Assembly: GCA_902362455.1 (NCBI GenBank)
Contig: CABIWJ010000004.1
Span: forward strand, 202,061 to 266,060
DNA length: 64,000 bases
Direction: 5' to 3'
DNA from: Eubacteriaceae bacterium
GTDB lineage: Bacteria; Bacillota; Clostridia; Lachnospirales; Lachnospiraceae
The notes under the pieces: generated by a model
The model's database searches: none
What the model was told of the DNA's origin: nothing
Seen by the model: the letters and a program-made list of their open reading frames with translations, nothing else
In this document: positions 8,460-18,408 of the stretch, one piece after another
Layout of the letters: each line of letters opens with the position of its first letter
How positions within the stretch are numbered: position 1 is the first letter of the stretch
Position numbers and translations under genes: made by a program

Positions 8460-9914
8460 ATGTTAGAAAGATTTTTCAAACTAAAGGCTAATAATACAAC
8501 TGTTAAAGTTGAAGTATTAGCAGGTATTACTACATTTATGACAATGGCTTATATCATTGCTCTCAATCCTAATTTATTAACAGGTTTTGGAGTCGGGGGA
8601 GCTACTTGTCCGACAGATGGTACAGGCGGTTTATGGAATGCAGTATTCCTTGCAACTGTATTATCATCAGCAGCAGGTACATTGATTATGGCATTACTTG
8701 CTAATAAGCCATTTGCATTAGCACCTGGTATGGGACTTAACTCATACTTTGCGTCAGTAGTAGTTGCAATTTGTTCAGCAGCAGGTTATACATCTTATGA
8801 AAAAGGTTTTGGTGCTGCATTATCAATTATTCTTATTTCAGGTATCTTATTTACTATTTTAACATTACTTAAAATAAGAGAGAAGATAGTAGATGCTATT
8901 CCACTTGCAGTAAGACTTGGTATTCCGGCAGGTATTGGTATGATGCTTATTCATATAGGTCTTACAACTAACTGGAGTATTTATGATGATAAAGGTAATT
9001 TATATACAATGTTAGATACTTTCTTCAATGCAGGTCCAAGTGATACTAAGAAAGCAATGGGTCCAGAATTATATAAATTAATGGTAATCGGTGTAATTGC
9101 TACGTTTGTAGGAATTATAGTAATTGCAGCATTAAGTCATAAGAAGATTAAAGCATCAATTTTACTTGGTATGGTTGCAAGTACAATCATTTATTGGGCA
9201 GGAGAATTTATATTCTTAGATGTTAACCCATTTGATGCTCTTAAAGGCAGAACATGGTTACCACCTTTCAAAGATATGGCACATTACACATTATTCAAAT
9301 TTAACTTTGGCGGATTATTTGAAATCGGTGTATTCTCAGCAGTTATGACAATTATTACATTCTGCATGGTAGATATGTTCGATACGATCGGAACATTATA
9401 TGGAACAGCTAAGAAAGCTAACATGCTTGATGAATCAGGAAATATGCCTGGTATGAATAAGGCAATGCTTTCTGACTCATTAGCAACATGCGTAGGTGCA
9501 TGTACAGGTACATCAACAGTTACAACATTCATTGAATCAGCTTCAGGTGTTGAGGCAGGTGGACGTACAGGTCTTACATCGCTTGTTACAGGATTATTAT
9601 TCCTTGCATGTATGTTTATTGCACCAATAGCAGGTATTATCCCGGCACCAGCTACATCAGCAGCTTTAGTATATGTTGGTTTTCTTATGATTAGCTCATT
9701 AAAAGAAGTTGATTATTCTGATATGGCATCAGCAGCACCTGTAGCATTATTATTAATGTTTATGACTATAACAGGTAGTGTTGGTAATGGTATTGGAATC
9801 GGATTAATTTCATATTCATTAATCAAATTATTCACAGGCAGAGGAAAAGAAGTATCTGTCTTAACATATGTACTTGCAGTGTTATTTATTGCAAAATTCT
9901 TTATAACATTCTAA
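8460..9914 (+). CDS. NCS2-family purine permease (PbuG/AzgA-like)
   Basis: A 484-residue membrane transporter of the AzgA branch of NCS2, which imports adenine, guanine or hypoxanthine with protons. The N-terminus has the family pattern FKLKANNTTVKVEVLAGITTF and TMAYIIALNP. The GMGLNSYFA motif follows near residue 91, and the TGTSTVTTFIESASGVEAGGRTG region near residue 350 forms part of the substrate site. Many hydrophobic segments span the length. GGAGGAAG precedes ATG. A single-gene unit is likely, given its own promoter and terminator. No purine riboswitch core was found in the leader. Confidence 0.93.
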   Translation: MLERFFKLKANNTTVKVEVLAGITTFMTMAYIIALNPNLLTGFGVGGATCPTDGTGGLWNAVFLATVLSSAAGTLIMALLANKPFALAPGMGLNSYFASVVVAICSAAGYTSYEKGFGAALSIILISGILFTILTLLKIREKIVDAIPLAVRLGIPAGIGMMLIHIGLTTNWSIYDDKGNLYTMLDTFFNAGPSDTKKAMGPELYKLMVIGVIATFVGIIVIAALSHKKIKASILLGMVASTIIYWAGEFIFLDVNPFDALKGRTWLPPFKDMAHYTLFKFNFGGLFEIGVFSAVMTIITFCMVDMFDTIGTLYGTAKKANMLDESGNMPGMNKAMLSDSLATCVGACTGTSTVTTFIESASGVEAGGRTGLTSLVTGLLFLACMFIAPIAGIIPAPATSAALVYVGFLMISSLKEVDYSDMASAAPVALLLMFMTITGSVGNGIGIGLISYSLIKLFTGRGKEVSVLTYVLAVLFIAKFFITF

Positions 9915-9962
9915 ATATAAATAATTATTTAAAATGATATTGATAATTTTATGTGATTAAAT

Positions 9963-10014
9963 AAAGGTCATATAATATTCAGGTATTCAACTGATTATTA
10001 TATGACCTTTTTAG
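9963..10014 (+). terminator. Terminator after the purine permease
   Basis: A perfect 15-bp stem (aaaggtcatataata at 9963-9977 and its complement at 9996-10010) with an 18-nt loop ends in TTTTT. Confidence 0.85.
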
Positions 10015-10069
10015 TATGTGTTTTTTGTTGTAAATCCTGTTAGTGTAAATATAATTTAGTATGTGAAAC

Positions 10070-10098
10070 TTGTTAGCATAAAAATAATGTGTTATACT
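10070..10098 (+). promoter_or_regulatory. Promoter for the MutS-like gene
   Basis: TTGTTA (10070-10075) and TATACT (10093-10098) are 17 nt apart, 44 nt before the chosen start codon. Confidence 0.6.
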
Positions 10099-10141
10099 AT
10101 GCAACATAATTATTATGAAAACAGGAGGGCATTTAGAATAT

Positions 10142-11812
10142 ATGGTTAAATATTATATTGCAATTATAGTGGTAGTATTTGCAATCTTTCTATATAATTC
10201 AATACAATTTAGAAAACGTGAATTAGAAAAACTAAGAAAAAAGATAAAAGAGGGTTTTGGTACACCTCCTGATAGAGAATATGAAGCAGCAGAATTTGAA
10301 AAAATAGCTGCTTATTATAAGAAAAATGCCGAAAATACATTTTCTATCGATGATATAACCTGGAACGATTTAGATATGGATAGTATTTTTATGTTGTTAA
10401 ATAACACTTTTTCTTCATCTGGTGAGGAATATTTATATAAAATATTAAGAACACCTGAATTTGATGAAGAGGTATTGAAGGAAAGAGATAAATTAGCAAC
10501 ATATTTTCAGGAAAATGAAGAGGAGACGTTCAAGATTCAGGAGGTATTTGCACGTCTTGGACGAACAAAGTCAATTTCATTAACAGAATTTATCGATAGA
10601 TTCATAGGTCTTGGTAAAAGAAGTAATCTCAAACACATTATTATGGATATTCTGCTTGTGGCATCATTTGTAATGTTGTTTATAAAGCCAATTACAGGAA
10701 TGGTAATGCTTATAGTTATGGTATTTGTAAATATCGGAACATATTATAAAGAAAAAGCAGAAATTGAGTCATATTTCACATGTCTGAAATATCTGATGGA
10801 TATGATAAATTGTGGAAATGCTCTTATTAAGTTAGATAATGAGGGTATTTCATCATATATTGATACAGTTAAAAGTGATTTGGATAAGTTAAAGAGCATC
10901 AGTAAGGGGATATTCTGGATATCAATGAATGGAAATAGCGGTTCTCTTGGTGAGATTATTATGGAATATATTAGAATGTTATTCCATGCAGACATTATTA
11001 AATTCAACTCAGTTCTTGGAGCAACACAGAGTAATCTCGGAACAGTCGAGGAGCTTTTTATGACATTTGGCAAATTAGAAGTGGGAATTGCCATTGCATC
11101 ATTCAGAAAGCTGCTTATATATACCTGTAAACCAGAATTTACAAAGGAAAAGATTGTTAGTACAGATGAAATTTATCATCCGATGATAGCTAATCCTGTA
11201 GCTAATACTATTAATGAAAACAGAAGCATTCTTATTACAGGTTCTAATGCTTCTGGTAAGTCAACTTTTTTGAAAACTATAGCAATTAACAGTATTTTAG
11301 CCCAGACTATTTATACATGTACAGCTAAAAGTTACAAGACCTGTTTCTATAAATTATATACATCTATGTCTTTACGTGATAATTTAACTAATAATGAAAG
11401 TTATTATATTGTAGAGATTAAATCAATTAAAAGAATCTTAGATAGTATTAATGATGAGATACCAACTCTTTGTTTTGTAGATGAGGTATTAAGAGGAACT
11501 AATACTATAGAGAGAATAGCGGCATCTTCTCATATACTTAAATCACTTACTGATAAGAACGCACTTTGCTTTGCGGCAACACATGACATAGAACTTACAA
11601 ATATATTAGAGAATATTTATTCTAATTATCATTTTACGGAAGATGTTAAAGATGATGATGTTTTATTTAGTTATAAGTTATTGAGTGGCAGAGCAACATC
11701 AAGAAATGCAATTAAGCTTCTTAATATAATAGGTTTTGATAAAAAAATTGTAAATGAAGCTGAAAATATGGCAAGTAATTTCAGTCTAAATGGAGAGTGG
11801 GAGGTACTTTAG
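10142..11812 (+). CDS. Membrane-anchored MutS-like ATPase
   Basis: A 556-residue protein with a C-terminal MutS ABC-type ATPase domain: Walker A TGSNASGKST near residue 367, Walker B FVDEVLRGTN near 450, and a conserved ATHDIEL histidine motif near 484. Unlike MutS or MutS2 it lacks the mismatch-recognition domain. It has one hydrophobic segment at the N-terminus (residues 3-20) and a hydrophobic pair near residues 175-210, so it should sit in the membrane. ATG 10142 is preferred because it follows AGGAGGG; the upstream ATG at 10115 would contain that site. Such short membrane MutS relatives are widespread in Firmicutes, but their function is not known to me. Confidence 0.82.
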   Translation: MVKYYIAIIVVVFAIFLYNSIQFRKRELEKLRKKIKEGFGTPPDREYEAAEFEKIAAYYKKNAENTFSIDDITWNDLDMDSIFMLLNNTFSSSGEEYLYKILRTPEFDEEVLKERDKLATYFQENEEETFKIQEVFARLGRTKSISLTEFIDRFIGLGKRSNLKHIIMDILLVASFVMLFIKPITGMVMLIVMVFVNIGTYYKEKAEIESYFTCLKYLMDMINCGNALIKLDNEGISSYIDTVKSDLDKLKSISKGIFWISMNGNSGSLGEIIMEYIRMLFHADIIKFNSVLGATQSNLGTVEELFMTFGKLEVGIAIASFRKLLIYTCKPEFTKEKIVSTDEIYHPMIANPVANTINENRSILITGSNASGKSTFLKTIAINSILAQTIYTCTAKSYKTCFYKLYTSMSLRDNLTNNESYYIVEIKSIKRILDSINDEIPTLCFVDEVLRGTNTIERIAASSHILKSLTDKNALCFAATHDIELTNILENIYSNYHFTEDVKDDDVLFSYKLLSGRATSRNAIKLLNIIGFDKKIVNEAENMASNFSLNGEWEVL

Positions 11813-11980
11813 GATGTATATGTTATTTTATTATTGTATAGGAAATATGACGAAATTTTCTGCATAGTAATGAAATAGTTGATATGCTAAAAGAACCTAT
11901 ATGATGAAATGAGAGCTATAGGATAAAATATATTGATGTCAAATATATTAAGTTGTTGGAAATAAAATTAAGAATGATAT

Positions 11981-12018
11981 AAAAAAGGTATATAGAAACT
12001 AATCTATATACCTTTTAA
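11981..12018 (-). terminator. Terminator downstream of tRNA-Leu (bidirectional)
   Basis: A perfect 13-bp stem (aaaaggtatatag / ctatatacctttt) has an A-run on its left, which is a U-run on the minus strand, and TTTT on its right. It can stop the tRNA transcript and possibly the MutS-like transcript. Confidence 0.75.
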
Positions 12019-12025
12019 AGTTAGT

Positions 12026-12107
12026 GCAGGTGGCGGGACTTGAACCCGCACGATGTTGCCACCGTCAGATTTTGAGTCTGATGCGTCTGCCATTCCGCCA
12101 CACCTGC
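12026..12107 (-). tRNA. tRNA-Leu (anticodon CAA)
   Basis: The minus strand folds as a class II tRNA of 82 nt. The acceptor stem GCAGGTG pairs with CACCTGC, the anticodon stem is TCAGA / TCTGA with loop CTCAAAA (anticodon CAA, reads UUG), a long variable arm is present, and the T arm contains GGTTCAAGTCC. No CCA is encoded. Confidence 0.96.
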
Positions 12108-12202
12108 GTTGTAATTCGTGCAGAAAACATTTTATCATTTTAACTAAAACTTGTCAATGAATTTTAAATATTTTATGGTATTTTAAAATTATAAAACATT
12201 AG

Positions 12203-12436
12203 GATATAGACTATTTTTGTCAGGAATTAGGTTTGATAGATGAAAAAGAAAATGATAAGGAATGTCTAAAACATAATATTGTTCCATTTATAATTGATGA
12301 CAGGCATAAGTTATATTACTATCGTGACTTAAAAGAATTTGAAAATGAGCCGGGATATCTTACTGATACCTGCCGCTCGGCACAGGATAATTATAAATTA
12401 CTATTAGATTATTTTGAAATTCCATATAACGCATAG
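12203..12436 (+). pseudogene. Fic-family protein, C-terminal remnant
   Basis: A short open frame of about 77 codons running from a stop at 12200. Its residues KECLKHNIVPFIIDD followed by an EPGYLTDTC...AQD stretch closely resemble the end of Fic-domain AMP-transferases from memory of that family. The catalytic HPFxDGNGR motif, which should come just before, is missing, and the upstream sequence is AT-rich non-coding. A TTG at 12233 with a weak AGGA site could start a 67-residue product, but a decayed gene fragment is more likely. It lies beside the 5' end of tRNA-Leu, a frequent site for gene gain and loss. Confidence 0.5.
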
Positions 12437-12532
12437 ATACTAAATTAATCCTTTATAAATCATTAAAAATTTGGTATATTATTAGTGTTGCATATTAATA
12501 ATTATATTAATTATCCGGAATGGAGAATGACT

Positions 12533-12868
12533 ATGAAGTGTGAAGAATTTAACAGGTTACTTCCTAAATTTATAGATGATACATTAGAAAGTGAATATTA
12601 TGATGAATTTGTGAATCATGCCAAAGAATGTTATGATTGCAGAGATGAATTAGAGATACACTATATGATAAGAGTAGGTCTTGAGAGAATCGAAAATGAT
12701 TCAGGAAAATCGTTTGACATACGAGGAGAATTAGAAAATCGTCTGTCGGAATATGAGAACAGGGCAGATTTGATATTTAAAAGAAATGTATATAAAAATG
12801 TTATTGTTGCCTTGGCAGAAATTTGTGCATTAGCAGTTAGTATAATACAAATAATAAAGCTTATATAA
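12533..12868 (+). CDS. Zinc-finger (anti-sigma-like) membrane protein
   Basis: A 111-residue protein. The N-terminal half has the putative zinc-finger arrangement Cys3, His29, Cys33, Cys36 (HxxxCxxC), as in anti-sigma factors of the RsiW/zf-HC2 type. The C-terminus has one hydrophobic segment (about residues 88-108). No ECF sigma gene is adjacent, so an anti-sigma role is only inferred. ATG 12533 is chosen because GGAG lies 7 nt upstream; ATG 12527 would be only 1 nt from it. It precedes polA but is separated by 117 AT-rich bases. Confidence 0.7.
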   Translation: MKCEEFNRLLPKFIDDTLESEYYDEFVNHAKECYDCRDELEIHYMIRVGLERIENDSGKSFDIRGELENRLSEYENRADLIFKRNVYKNVIVALAEICALAVSIIQIIKLI

Positions 12869-12985
12869 AGTAATTTATAAAATATTAATTATAAAAATTG
12901 TAGAGTTTATTTTAAATTATATAAAATATATGTTGTAAATGCATTATTTAACATTGTATGTTTATGATGCGGAAATGAGGAAAAA

Positions 12986-15646
12986 GTGGAAAAAAAATTA
13001 GTATTAATAGATGGACACAGTATTTTAAACAGAGCATTTTATGGAGTTCCAGATTTAACTAATTCAGCAGGACTTCATACTAATGCTGTTTATGGCTTTC
13101 TTAATATAATGTTTAAGATACTTGAGGAGGAGAATCCTACCAATCTTGCAGTGGCATTTGATGTTAAGCAGCCGACATTCAGACATATAATGTATGCAGA
13201 GTACAAAGGAACAAGAAAACCAATGCCAGAAGAATTAAGAGAACAGGTGCCTCTTATTAAAGAAGTCTTACAGGCTATGAATATACGAATTGTAGAACTG
13301 CCGGGCTATGAAGCTGATGATGTACTTGGTACATTAGCAAAACGTGGCGAGAAAGAGAATATGTCAGTAAGTGTTATTACAGGTGATAGAGATTTACTTC
13401 AGCTTGCTACAGATAAAATCTTAATCCGTATTCCAAAGACTAAGAAAGGTACTACGGAAGTTGAGAACTATTATGACAAGCAGGTAGAGGAGAAATATCA
13501 GGTAACACCGATAGAATTTATAGATGTGAAGGCACTTATGGGTGATACAGCAGATAATATACCCGGTGTGCCATCAGTCGGTGAGAAAACAGCCACATCG
13601 TTAATAGTCCAGTATCATTCGGTTGAGAATCTGTATAAACATATAGATGAGATTACTAAGAAGAAATTAAAAGAGAATTTAGAGAATAACAAAGATAAAG
13701 CATTTATGAGTAAAACTCTTGCTACGATTAATATAGAATCTCCTGTTGAACTTGATTTTGCAGAAACAGAACTTGATAATATCTTCACTGAAAAAGCATA
13801 TGAAATCATGAAAAAATTAGAATTCAAAAGTATTATCAGTAAATTCGATAAAAATATTAAAGATTCAGATAATTCTGATATAAAAATCGAAGGAAAACTT
13901 ATAGAAGATTATGATGAAGCAGGAAAAATATTTAAAAAGGCATATAAAGCCTCTGATATCGGTCTTAATATAAGTGGCGATGATGAAAGTAAAGAGATTA
14001 CTGCATTATCCATTGCATTTTCAACAGAGGAAATCTATGTTATTAAGAAACAGTGGTTTATTAATGATGCTTATCTTAAGGAAAATCTTAAGAAACTTTT
14101 TGTGGATAACAAGGTAAGAATTAGTCTTATTAATCTTAAGAGACATCTTAAATATATTGATAATGATGAATTTAATTCAGATAAGATATTTGATAATGAG
14201 ATTGCAGCTTATCTTATGAATCCTCTTAAAGATACTTATAATTATGACGATATTGCAAGAGATTACTTAAATATGACTTTACCATCAAAAAGTGAATTAT
14301 TAGGTAAAGATACATTTGATAAAGCTATCAGTGAACAGACAGAAAACTTTATAAAATACAGTTCATACAGTGCAGCAGTCCCTTTTATGTCAAAGGACAT
14401 TCTTGAGGTTGAATTAAAGAACAGCGGGCAGTTAGAACTATTTAATAATATAGAGATGCCTTTAATATATGCCCTTAACCGTATGGAGAATGAGGGTATA
14501 ATGATAGAAAGAGATGAATTAGCGGCATATGGTAAAGTTCTAGGTGAAAAAATCGTTAAGTTAGAGAAAGACATTTATGAAGAAGTCGGTACTGAATTCA
14601 ATATTAATTCACCTAAGCAGCTTGGAGAGATATTATTTGTTAAAATGGGAATTGAGGGTGGCAAGAAGACGAAAACCGGATATTCCACATCAGCAGAGGT
14701 ATTAGAAAAATTAGCACCTGATTATCCCGTGGTTAATAAGATACTAGAATACAGACAATTAACTAAATTAAAGTCAACCTATGCAGATGGACTGGCGAAT
14801 TATATTAGAAGTGATGGTAGAATACATGGTAAGTTTAACCAGACTATTACTGCAACAGGAAGAATAAGCAGCACAGAGCCTAATCTTCAGAATATTCCAA
14901 TCCGAATGGATATGGGCAAGAAATTCAGAAGAGTGTTTGTACCTAAGGAGGGTTGTGTGTTCATTGATGCGGACTATTCACAGATAGAATTAAGGGTGCT
15001 TGCACATATTTCAAATGATGAAAATCTTATAGAAGCATATAAATCAGCACAGGATATTCATAGAATTACTGCATCTAAGGTATTTAATACGCCATTAGAA
15101 GAAGTTACAGATACACAGAGAAGTAACGCTAAGGCAGTTAACTTTGGTATCGTTTACGGAATAAGTTCATTTGGACTTAGTCAGGACCTTAGCATTTCAA
15201 GAAAACAAGCAAAAGAATATATAGAACAGTATTTTGTGACATATCCAAAGATTAAGGAATTTCTTGATAAAACCGTAGCCGATGCAAAGAAAAATGGTTA
15301 TGTAACAACACTTTCAGGTAGAAGAAGACCAATTCCTGAACTTAAATCAAGCAACTTTATGCAGAGGTCTTTTGGTGAACGAATAGCTATGAATTCGCCT
15401 ATTCAGGGAACCGCTGCAGATATAATTAAGATTGCAATGATAAATGTTGACAGAGAATTATTAGACAGAAAGTTAAAGTCAAGAATTGTGCTTCAGGTTC
15501 ATGATGAACTGTTAGTTGAGACATATGAGGACGAAATCGAAGAAGTTAAGAATATACTTGAAGACAAAATGAAGAATGCCATGCAGCTTCGTGTTAATAT
15601 GGAAATAGGCCTTGGAATTGGTAAAAACTGGCTAGAAGCACATTAA
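12986..15646 (+). CDS. polA: DNA polymerase I
   Basis: An 886-residue repair and primer-removal polymerase. The 5'-3' exonuclease domain (about 1-290) has DGHSILNRAFYG and GYEADDVLGTLA. A middle domain corresponds to the 3'-5' exonuclease but lacks the acidic metal-binding residues, so proofreading is probably absent, as in many Firmicutes. The polymerase domain (from about 480) contains DYSQIELRVLAHIS (motif A), a motif B region with RSNAKAVNFGIVYG, and QVHDEL (motif C). The GTG start at 12986 follows ATGAGG by 5 nt. coaE follows after 31 nt, as in other Clostridia. Confidence 0.97.
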   Translation: MEKKLVLIDGHSILNRAFYGVPDLTNSAGLHTNAVYGFLNIMFKILEEENPTNLAVAFDVKQPTFRHIMYAEYKGTRKPMPEELREQVPLIKEVLQAMNIRIVELPGYEADDVLGTLAKRGEKENMSVSVITGDRDLLQLATDKILIRIPKTKKGTTEVENYYDKQVEEKYQVTPIEFIDVKALMGDTADNIPGVPSVGEKTATSLIVQYHSVENLYKHIDEITKKKLKENLENNKDKAFMSKTLATINIESPVELDFAETELDNIFTEKAYEIMKKLEFKSIISKFDKNIKDSDNSDIKIEGKLIEDYDEAGKIFKKAYKASDIGLNISGDDESKEITALSIAFSTEEIYVIKKQWFINDAYLKENLKKLFVDNKVRISLINLKRHLKYIDNDEFNSDKIFDNEIAAYLMNPLKDTYNYDDIARDYLNMTLPSKSELLGKDTFDKAISEQTENFIKYSSYSAAVPFMSKDILEVELKNSGQLELFNNIEMPLIYALNRMENEGIMIERDELAAYGKVLGEKIVKLEKDIYEEVGTEFNINSPKQLGEILFVKMGIEGGKKTKTGYSTSAEVLEKLAPDYPVVNKILEYRQLTKLKSTYADGLANYIRSDGRIHGKFNQTITATGRISSTEPNLQNIPIRMDMGKKFRRVFVPKEGCVFIDADYSQIELRVLAHISNDENLIEAYKSAQDIHRITASKVFNTPLEEVTDTQRSNAKAVNFGIVYGISSFGLSQDLSISRKQAKEYIEQYFVTYPKIKEFLDKTVADAKKNGYVTTLSGRRRPIPELKSSNFMQRSFGERIAMNSPIQGTAADIIKIAMINVDRELLDRKLKSRIVLQVHDELLVETYEDEIEEVKNILEDKMKNAMQLRVNMEIGLGIGKNWLEAH

Positions 15647-15677
15647 TATACTAATGTATTTAGAAATGAGGATTAAA

Positions 15678-16265
15678 ATGATAATTGGAATAACCGGAGG
15701 AATAGGAACCGGAAAATCAACAGTTTTAAAGATACTTAATGAGAAGTTTGGATTCTCTATATTTGAAGCAGATAAAATTGCACATGAACTTATGAGTAAG
15801 GGCAATGCAGTATATGATAGAATTGTCAATGAATTTGGAAATGATATACTTAAGAGTGATGGCGAAATAGACAGAAAAGTAATGTCAAGTCTGGTATTTA
15901 ATAATAAAAGCCGGTTAGAAACGATTAATAATATAGTTCATCCAGCAGTGATTGATGAAATTAAGAATAGGATTGAAAGAGAGAATAAGTTAAACGGAAC
16001 AGATAAGTTTGTTGTCGAGGCTGCACTACTTATTGAATCAGGCTGTGGTAAGATATGTGATAAAATCTGGTACATTTATTCAGATGATTCAATAAGAATT
16101 GAAAGACTTAAATCAGGGCGTGGAATGGAAGAAGATGCTATTAAGGCTGTTATAAAGAATCAGCTTAATTATGAAGATTTTGAAGATAAAACAGATGCAA
16201 TGATTGATAATAGTTTTTCGATTGATAATACGATTAGCCAGATAGAAAAATTACTAGAGTTTTAG
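15678..16265 (+). CDS. coaE: Dephospho-CoA kinase
   Basis: Phosphorylates dephospho-CoA at the 3' ribose hydroxyl, the last step of coenzyme A synthesis. The P-loop GGIGTGKST is at residues 7-15, followed by the family pattern EADKIAHEL and HPAV near residue 90. The 195-residue length is normal. ATG 15678 is preferred over ATG 15654 because GAGG sits 6 nt before it. It is in an apparent operon after polA. Confidence 0.95.
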   Translation: MIIGITGGIGTGKSTVLKILNEKFGFSIFEADKIAHELMSKGNAVYDRIVNEFGNDILKSDGEIDRKVMSSLVFNNKSRLETINNIVHPAVIDEIKNRIERENKLNGTDKFVVEAALLIESGCGKICDKIWYIYSDDSIRIERLKSGRGMEEDAIKAVIKNQLNYEDFEDKTDAMIDNSFSIDNTISQIEKLLEF

Positions 16266-16319
16266 GTGGATTTATGATAATATAGATATGATATAATACC
16301 ATTTAGTTGGAGGATTACA

Positions 16320-18407
16320 ATGTCAGAAAGCAATATTAATATTAATAAAAAGAATTTAGTTTTCGGACTTGATATAGGTACAAGAAGTATTGTAGGTTCA
16401 GTAGGTTATCTTGAAAGCAATAATAAGTTTAATGTTGTTGCACATTATTCTAAAGAGCATGAGACAAGATCGATGATGGATGGGCAGATTCATGATATAT
16501 CCAAGGTGTCTGATACTATTTCCAAGGTTAAGAAAGAGTTAGAGATACAGCTTAATATGCCTTTGAAAGATGTATGTATTGCGGCAGCCGGACGAGTTCT
16601 TAGAACCATTACCGTACATATTGATTATGAACTTCCACAGGAAGGACCTGTTACAAGTGAACAGATTTATTCATTAGATTCCATGGGAGTCGAGAAAGCC
16701 TACGAGATAATAAGAGAAAATGAACATGAGATTAAATTCTACTGTGTCGGATATACAGTAATTAAGTATTATCTTAATGATTTTGCGATTACTAATCTTG
16801 AGGGACATAAGGCTAAGAAGATATCAGCCGATGTACTGGCTACATTTTTACCAGAGGACGTAGTAGATGGTCTGTATGCAGCAGTCGAAAATGCAGACTT
16901 AAATATTGCAAATCTTACTTTAGAGCCTATAGCAGCTATCAATATAGCGATTCCTGAAAAATTTAGATTATTAAATATTGCATTAGTTGACGTTGGTGCA
17001 GGTACAAGTGATATTTCTATTACTAAAGACGGAAGCATAGTTGCTTATGGAATGATTCCAAGAGCAGGAGATGAGATTACAGAGAGTCTGGTTTCAAAAT
17101 ATCTCGTTGATTTTAATACTGCCGAGAAGATAAAGCGTGGTTCGCTGATGAAGAGACAGATTAATTTCAAAGATATTATGGGACTTAAGCAAAAGATTTC
17201 ACCTGATGAAGTAAAAAAAGCATATAGCAGTGTTGTAGAGTCAATAACAAAGGAAATAGCCAATAAGATACTAGAGTTAAATGGCGGCAAGAGTGTAAGT
17301 GCAGTATTCGTCGTAGGTGGCGGTGGAAAGGCAGCAGGTTTTACAGAAAATCTTGCTAAATATCTTGATATCCCAAATGAACGAGTTGCATTAAGAGGTG
17401 AAGAAGTTCTTACGGAAGTTAATTTTATGCAGGAGGGTATTAAGAAAGATCCACTTCTTGTTACACCTATCGGTATCTGTATGAGCTATTATGACCATAA
17501 GAATAATTTCATATTCATTAATGTTAATAATGAAAGAATTAAACTTTATGATAATGATAAACTTACGGTAATAGATGCTGCCATGCAAATAGGTTTTCCG
17601 AATGACGGATTATTTCCAAGACGTGGAGAAGCTCTTGAATTCACAATTAATGGTGAGAAACGCCTGGTAAGAGGCGCAATTGGTGAACCGGCGGTAATAA
17701 CCATTAATGGCGAAGAAGCTAATATTAATTCTAAGATAGCTAAGAATGATAATATTGTAATTGAGGAATCTACATATGGTAAACCAGCAAGCCAGAATAT
17801 AGAAGGGCTTCCTGAATATAAACAGACGATGCGGTTTATAGTTAACGGACAGGCAATAGATTGTCCAAGATTTGTTGAAGTAAATGGTGAACTTAAGTCT
17901 GGAGATTATAACATCTGTCAGGGAGATAAGATAGAGATTCTTAATTATTATACATTAGGACAGGTTCTTAAATTTATGGATATAGATTTCAATAAGAAGC
18001 GTGTTAAGGTTAATAATAAGATTTCTAATGAAGATGAGAAAGTATATGAGAACTTCAGCATAGATTTTGAAGATGATGAATATGAACCTGAATATAGGGA
18101 AGATGAAGAAGATTACGAAGAAGATTATAAAGATAATCAGATAGTTGAGATTTTAGAGAACGATTTTGAATATAATAAAACAGTTAATGAAAATACAACT
18201 GCTAATATGATAATTACAGTAAATGGAACTGTTGTGGTATTAAAGAATAAGAAACAATATATCTTCGTTGATATATTGGATTTTTATCATTTTGATACAA
18301 GTGTGGCAGGGGGAAAAGAACTGGTAACCACTATAAACGGAATTAAATGTGATTTTACAAGTAAGTTAAAAGATGGAGATGTTATAGAAATTTATTGGAG
18401 GAATTAA
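16320..18407 (+). CDS. FtsA-like actin-fold ATPase with long C-terminal extension
   Basis: The first ~420 residues are an FtsA/PilM-type actin fold: phosphate 1 loop GLDIGTRSIVG at residue 16, phosphate 2 loop ALVDVGAGTSDISI near 222, and adenosine loop VFVVGGGGKAAGF near 335. This resembles cell-division FtsA, but 695 residues is far longer than canonical FtsA (about 420). The extension has three stretches (about 438-485, 502-553, 628-695) with recurring VNG or ING turns followed by GD-I-I, which look like small beta-grasp modules. They are interrupted by a very acidic segment at 583-617. No amphipathic FtsA-type tail is seen. The TTG start of the next gene follows after 1 nt, so the two are translated together. 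A role in cell envelope or division is inferred. Confidence 0.75.
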   Translation: MSESNININKKNLVFGLDIGTRSIVGSVGYLESNNKFNVVAHYSKEHETRSMMDGQIHDISKVSDTISKVKKELEIQLNMPLKDVCIAAAGRVLRTITVHIDYELPQEGPVTSEQIYSLDSMGVEKAYEIIRENEHEIKFYCVGYTVIKYYLNDFAITNLEGHKAKKISADVLATFLPEDVVDGLYAAVENADLNIANLTLEPIAAINIAIPEKFRLLNIALVDVGAGTSDISITKDGSIVAYGMIPRAGDEITESLVSKYLVDFNTAEKIKRGSLMKRQINFKDIMGLKQKISPDEVKKAYSSVVESITKEIANKILELNGGKSVSAVFVVGGGGKAAGFTENLAKYLDIPNERVALRGEEVLTEVNFMQEGIKKDPLLVTPIGICMSYYDHKNNFIFINVNNERIKLYDNDKLTVIDAAMQIGFPNDGLFPRRGEALEFTINGEKRLVRGAIGEPAVITINGEEANINSKIAKNDNIVIEESTYGKPASQNIEGLPEYKQTMRFIVNGQAIDCPRFVEVNGELKSGDYNICQGDKIEILNYYTLGQVLKFMDIDFNKKRVKVNNKISNEDEKVYENFSIDFEDDEYEPEYREDEEDYEEDYKDNQIVEILENDFEYNKTVNENTTANMIITVNGTVVVLKNKKQYIFVDILDFYHFDTSVAGGKELVTTINGIKCDFTSKLKDGDVIEIYWRN

Positions 18408-18408
18408 A

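Noticed and set aside
13850..14450. Active proofreading domain in PolA
   Set aside because: The acidic residues expected in the first exonuclease motif are not in the middle domain, as in other Firmicutes PolA proteins.
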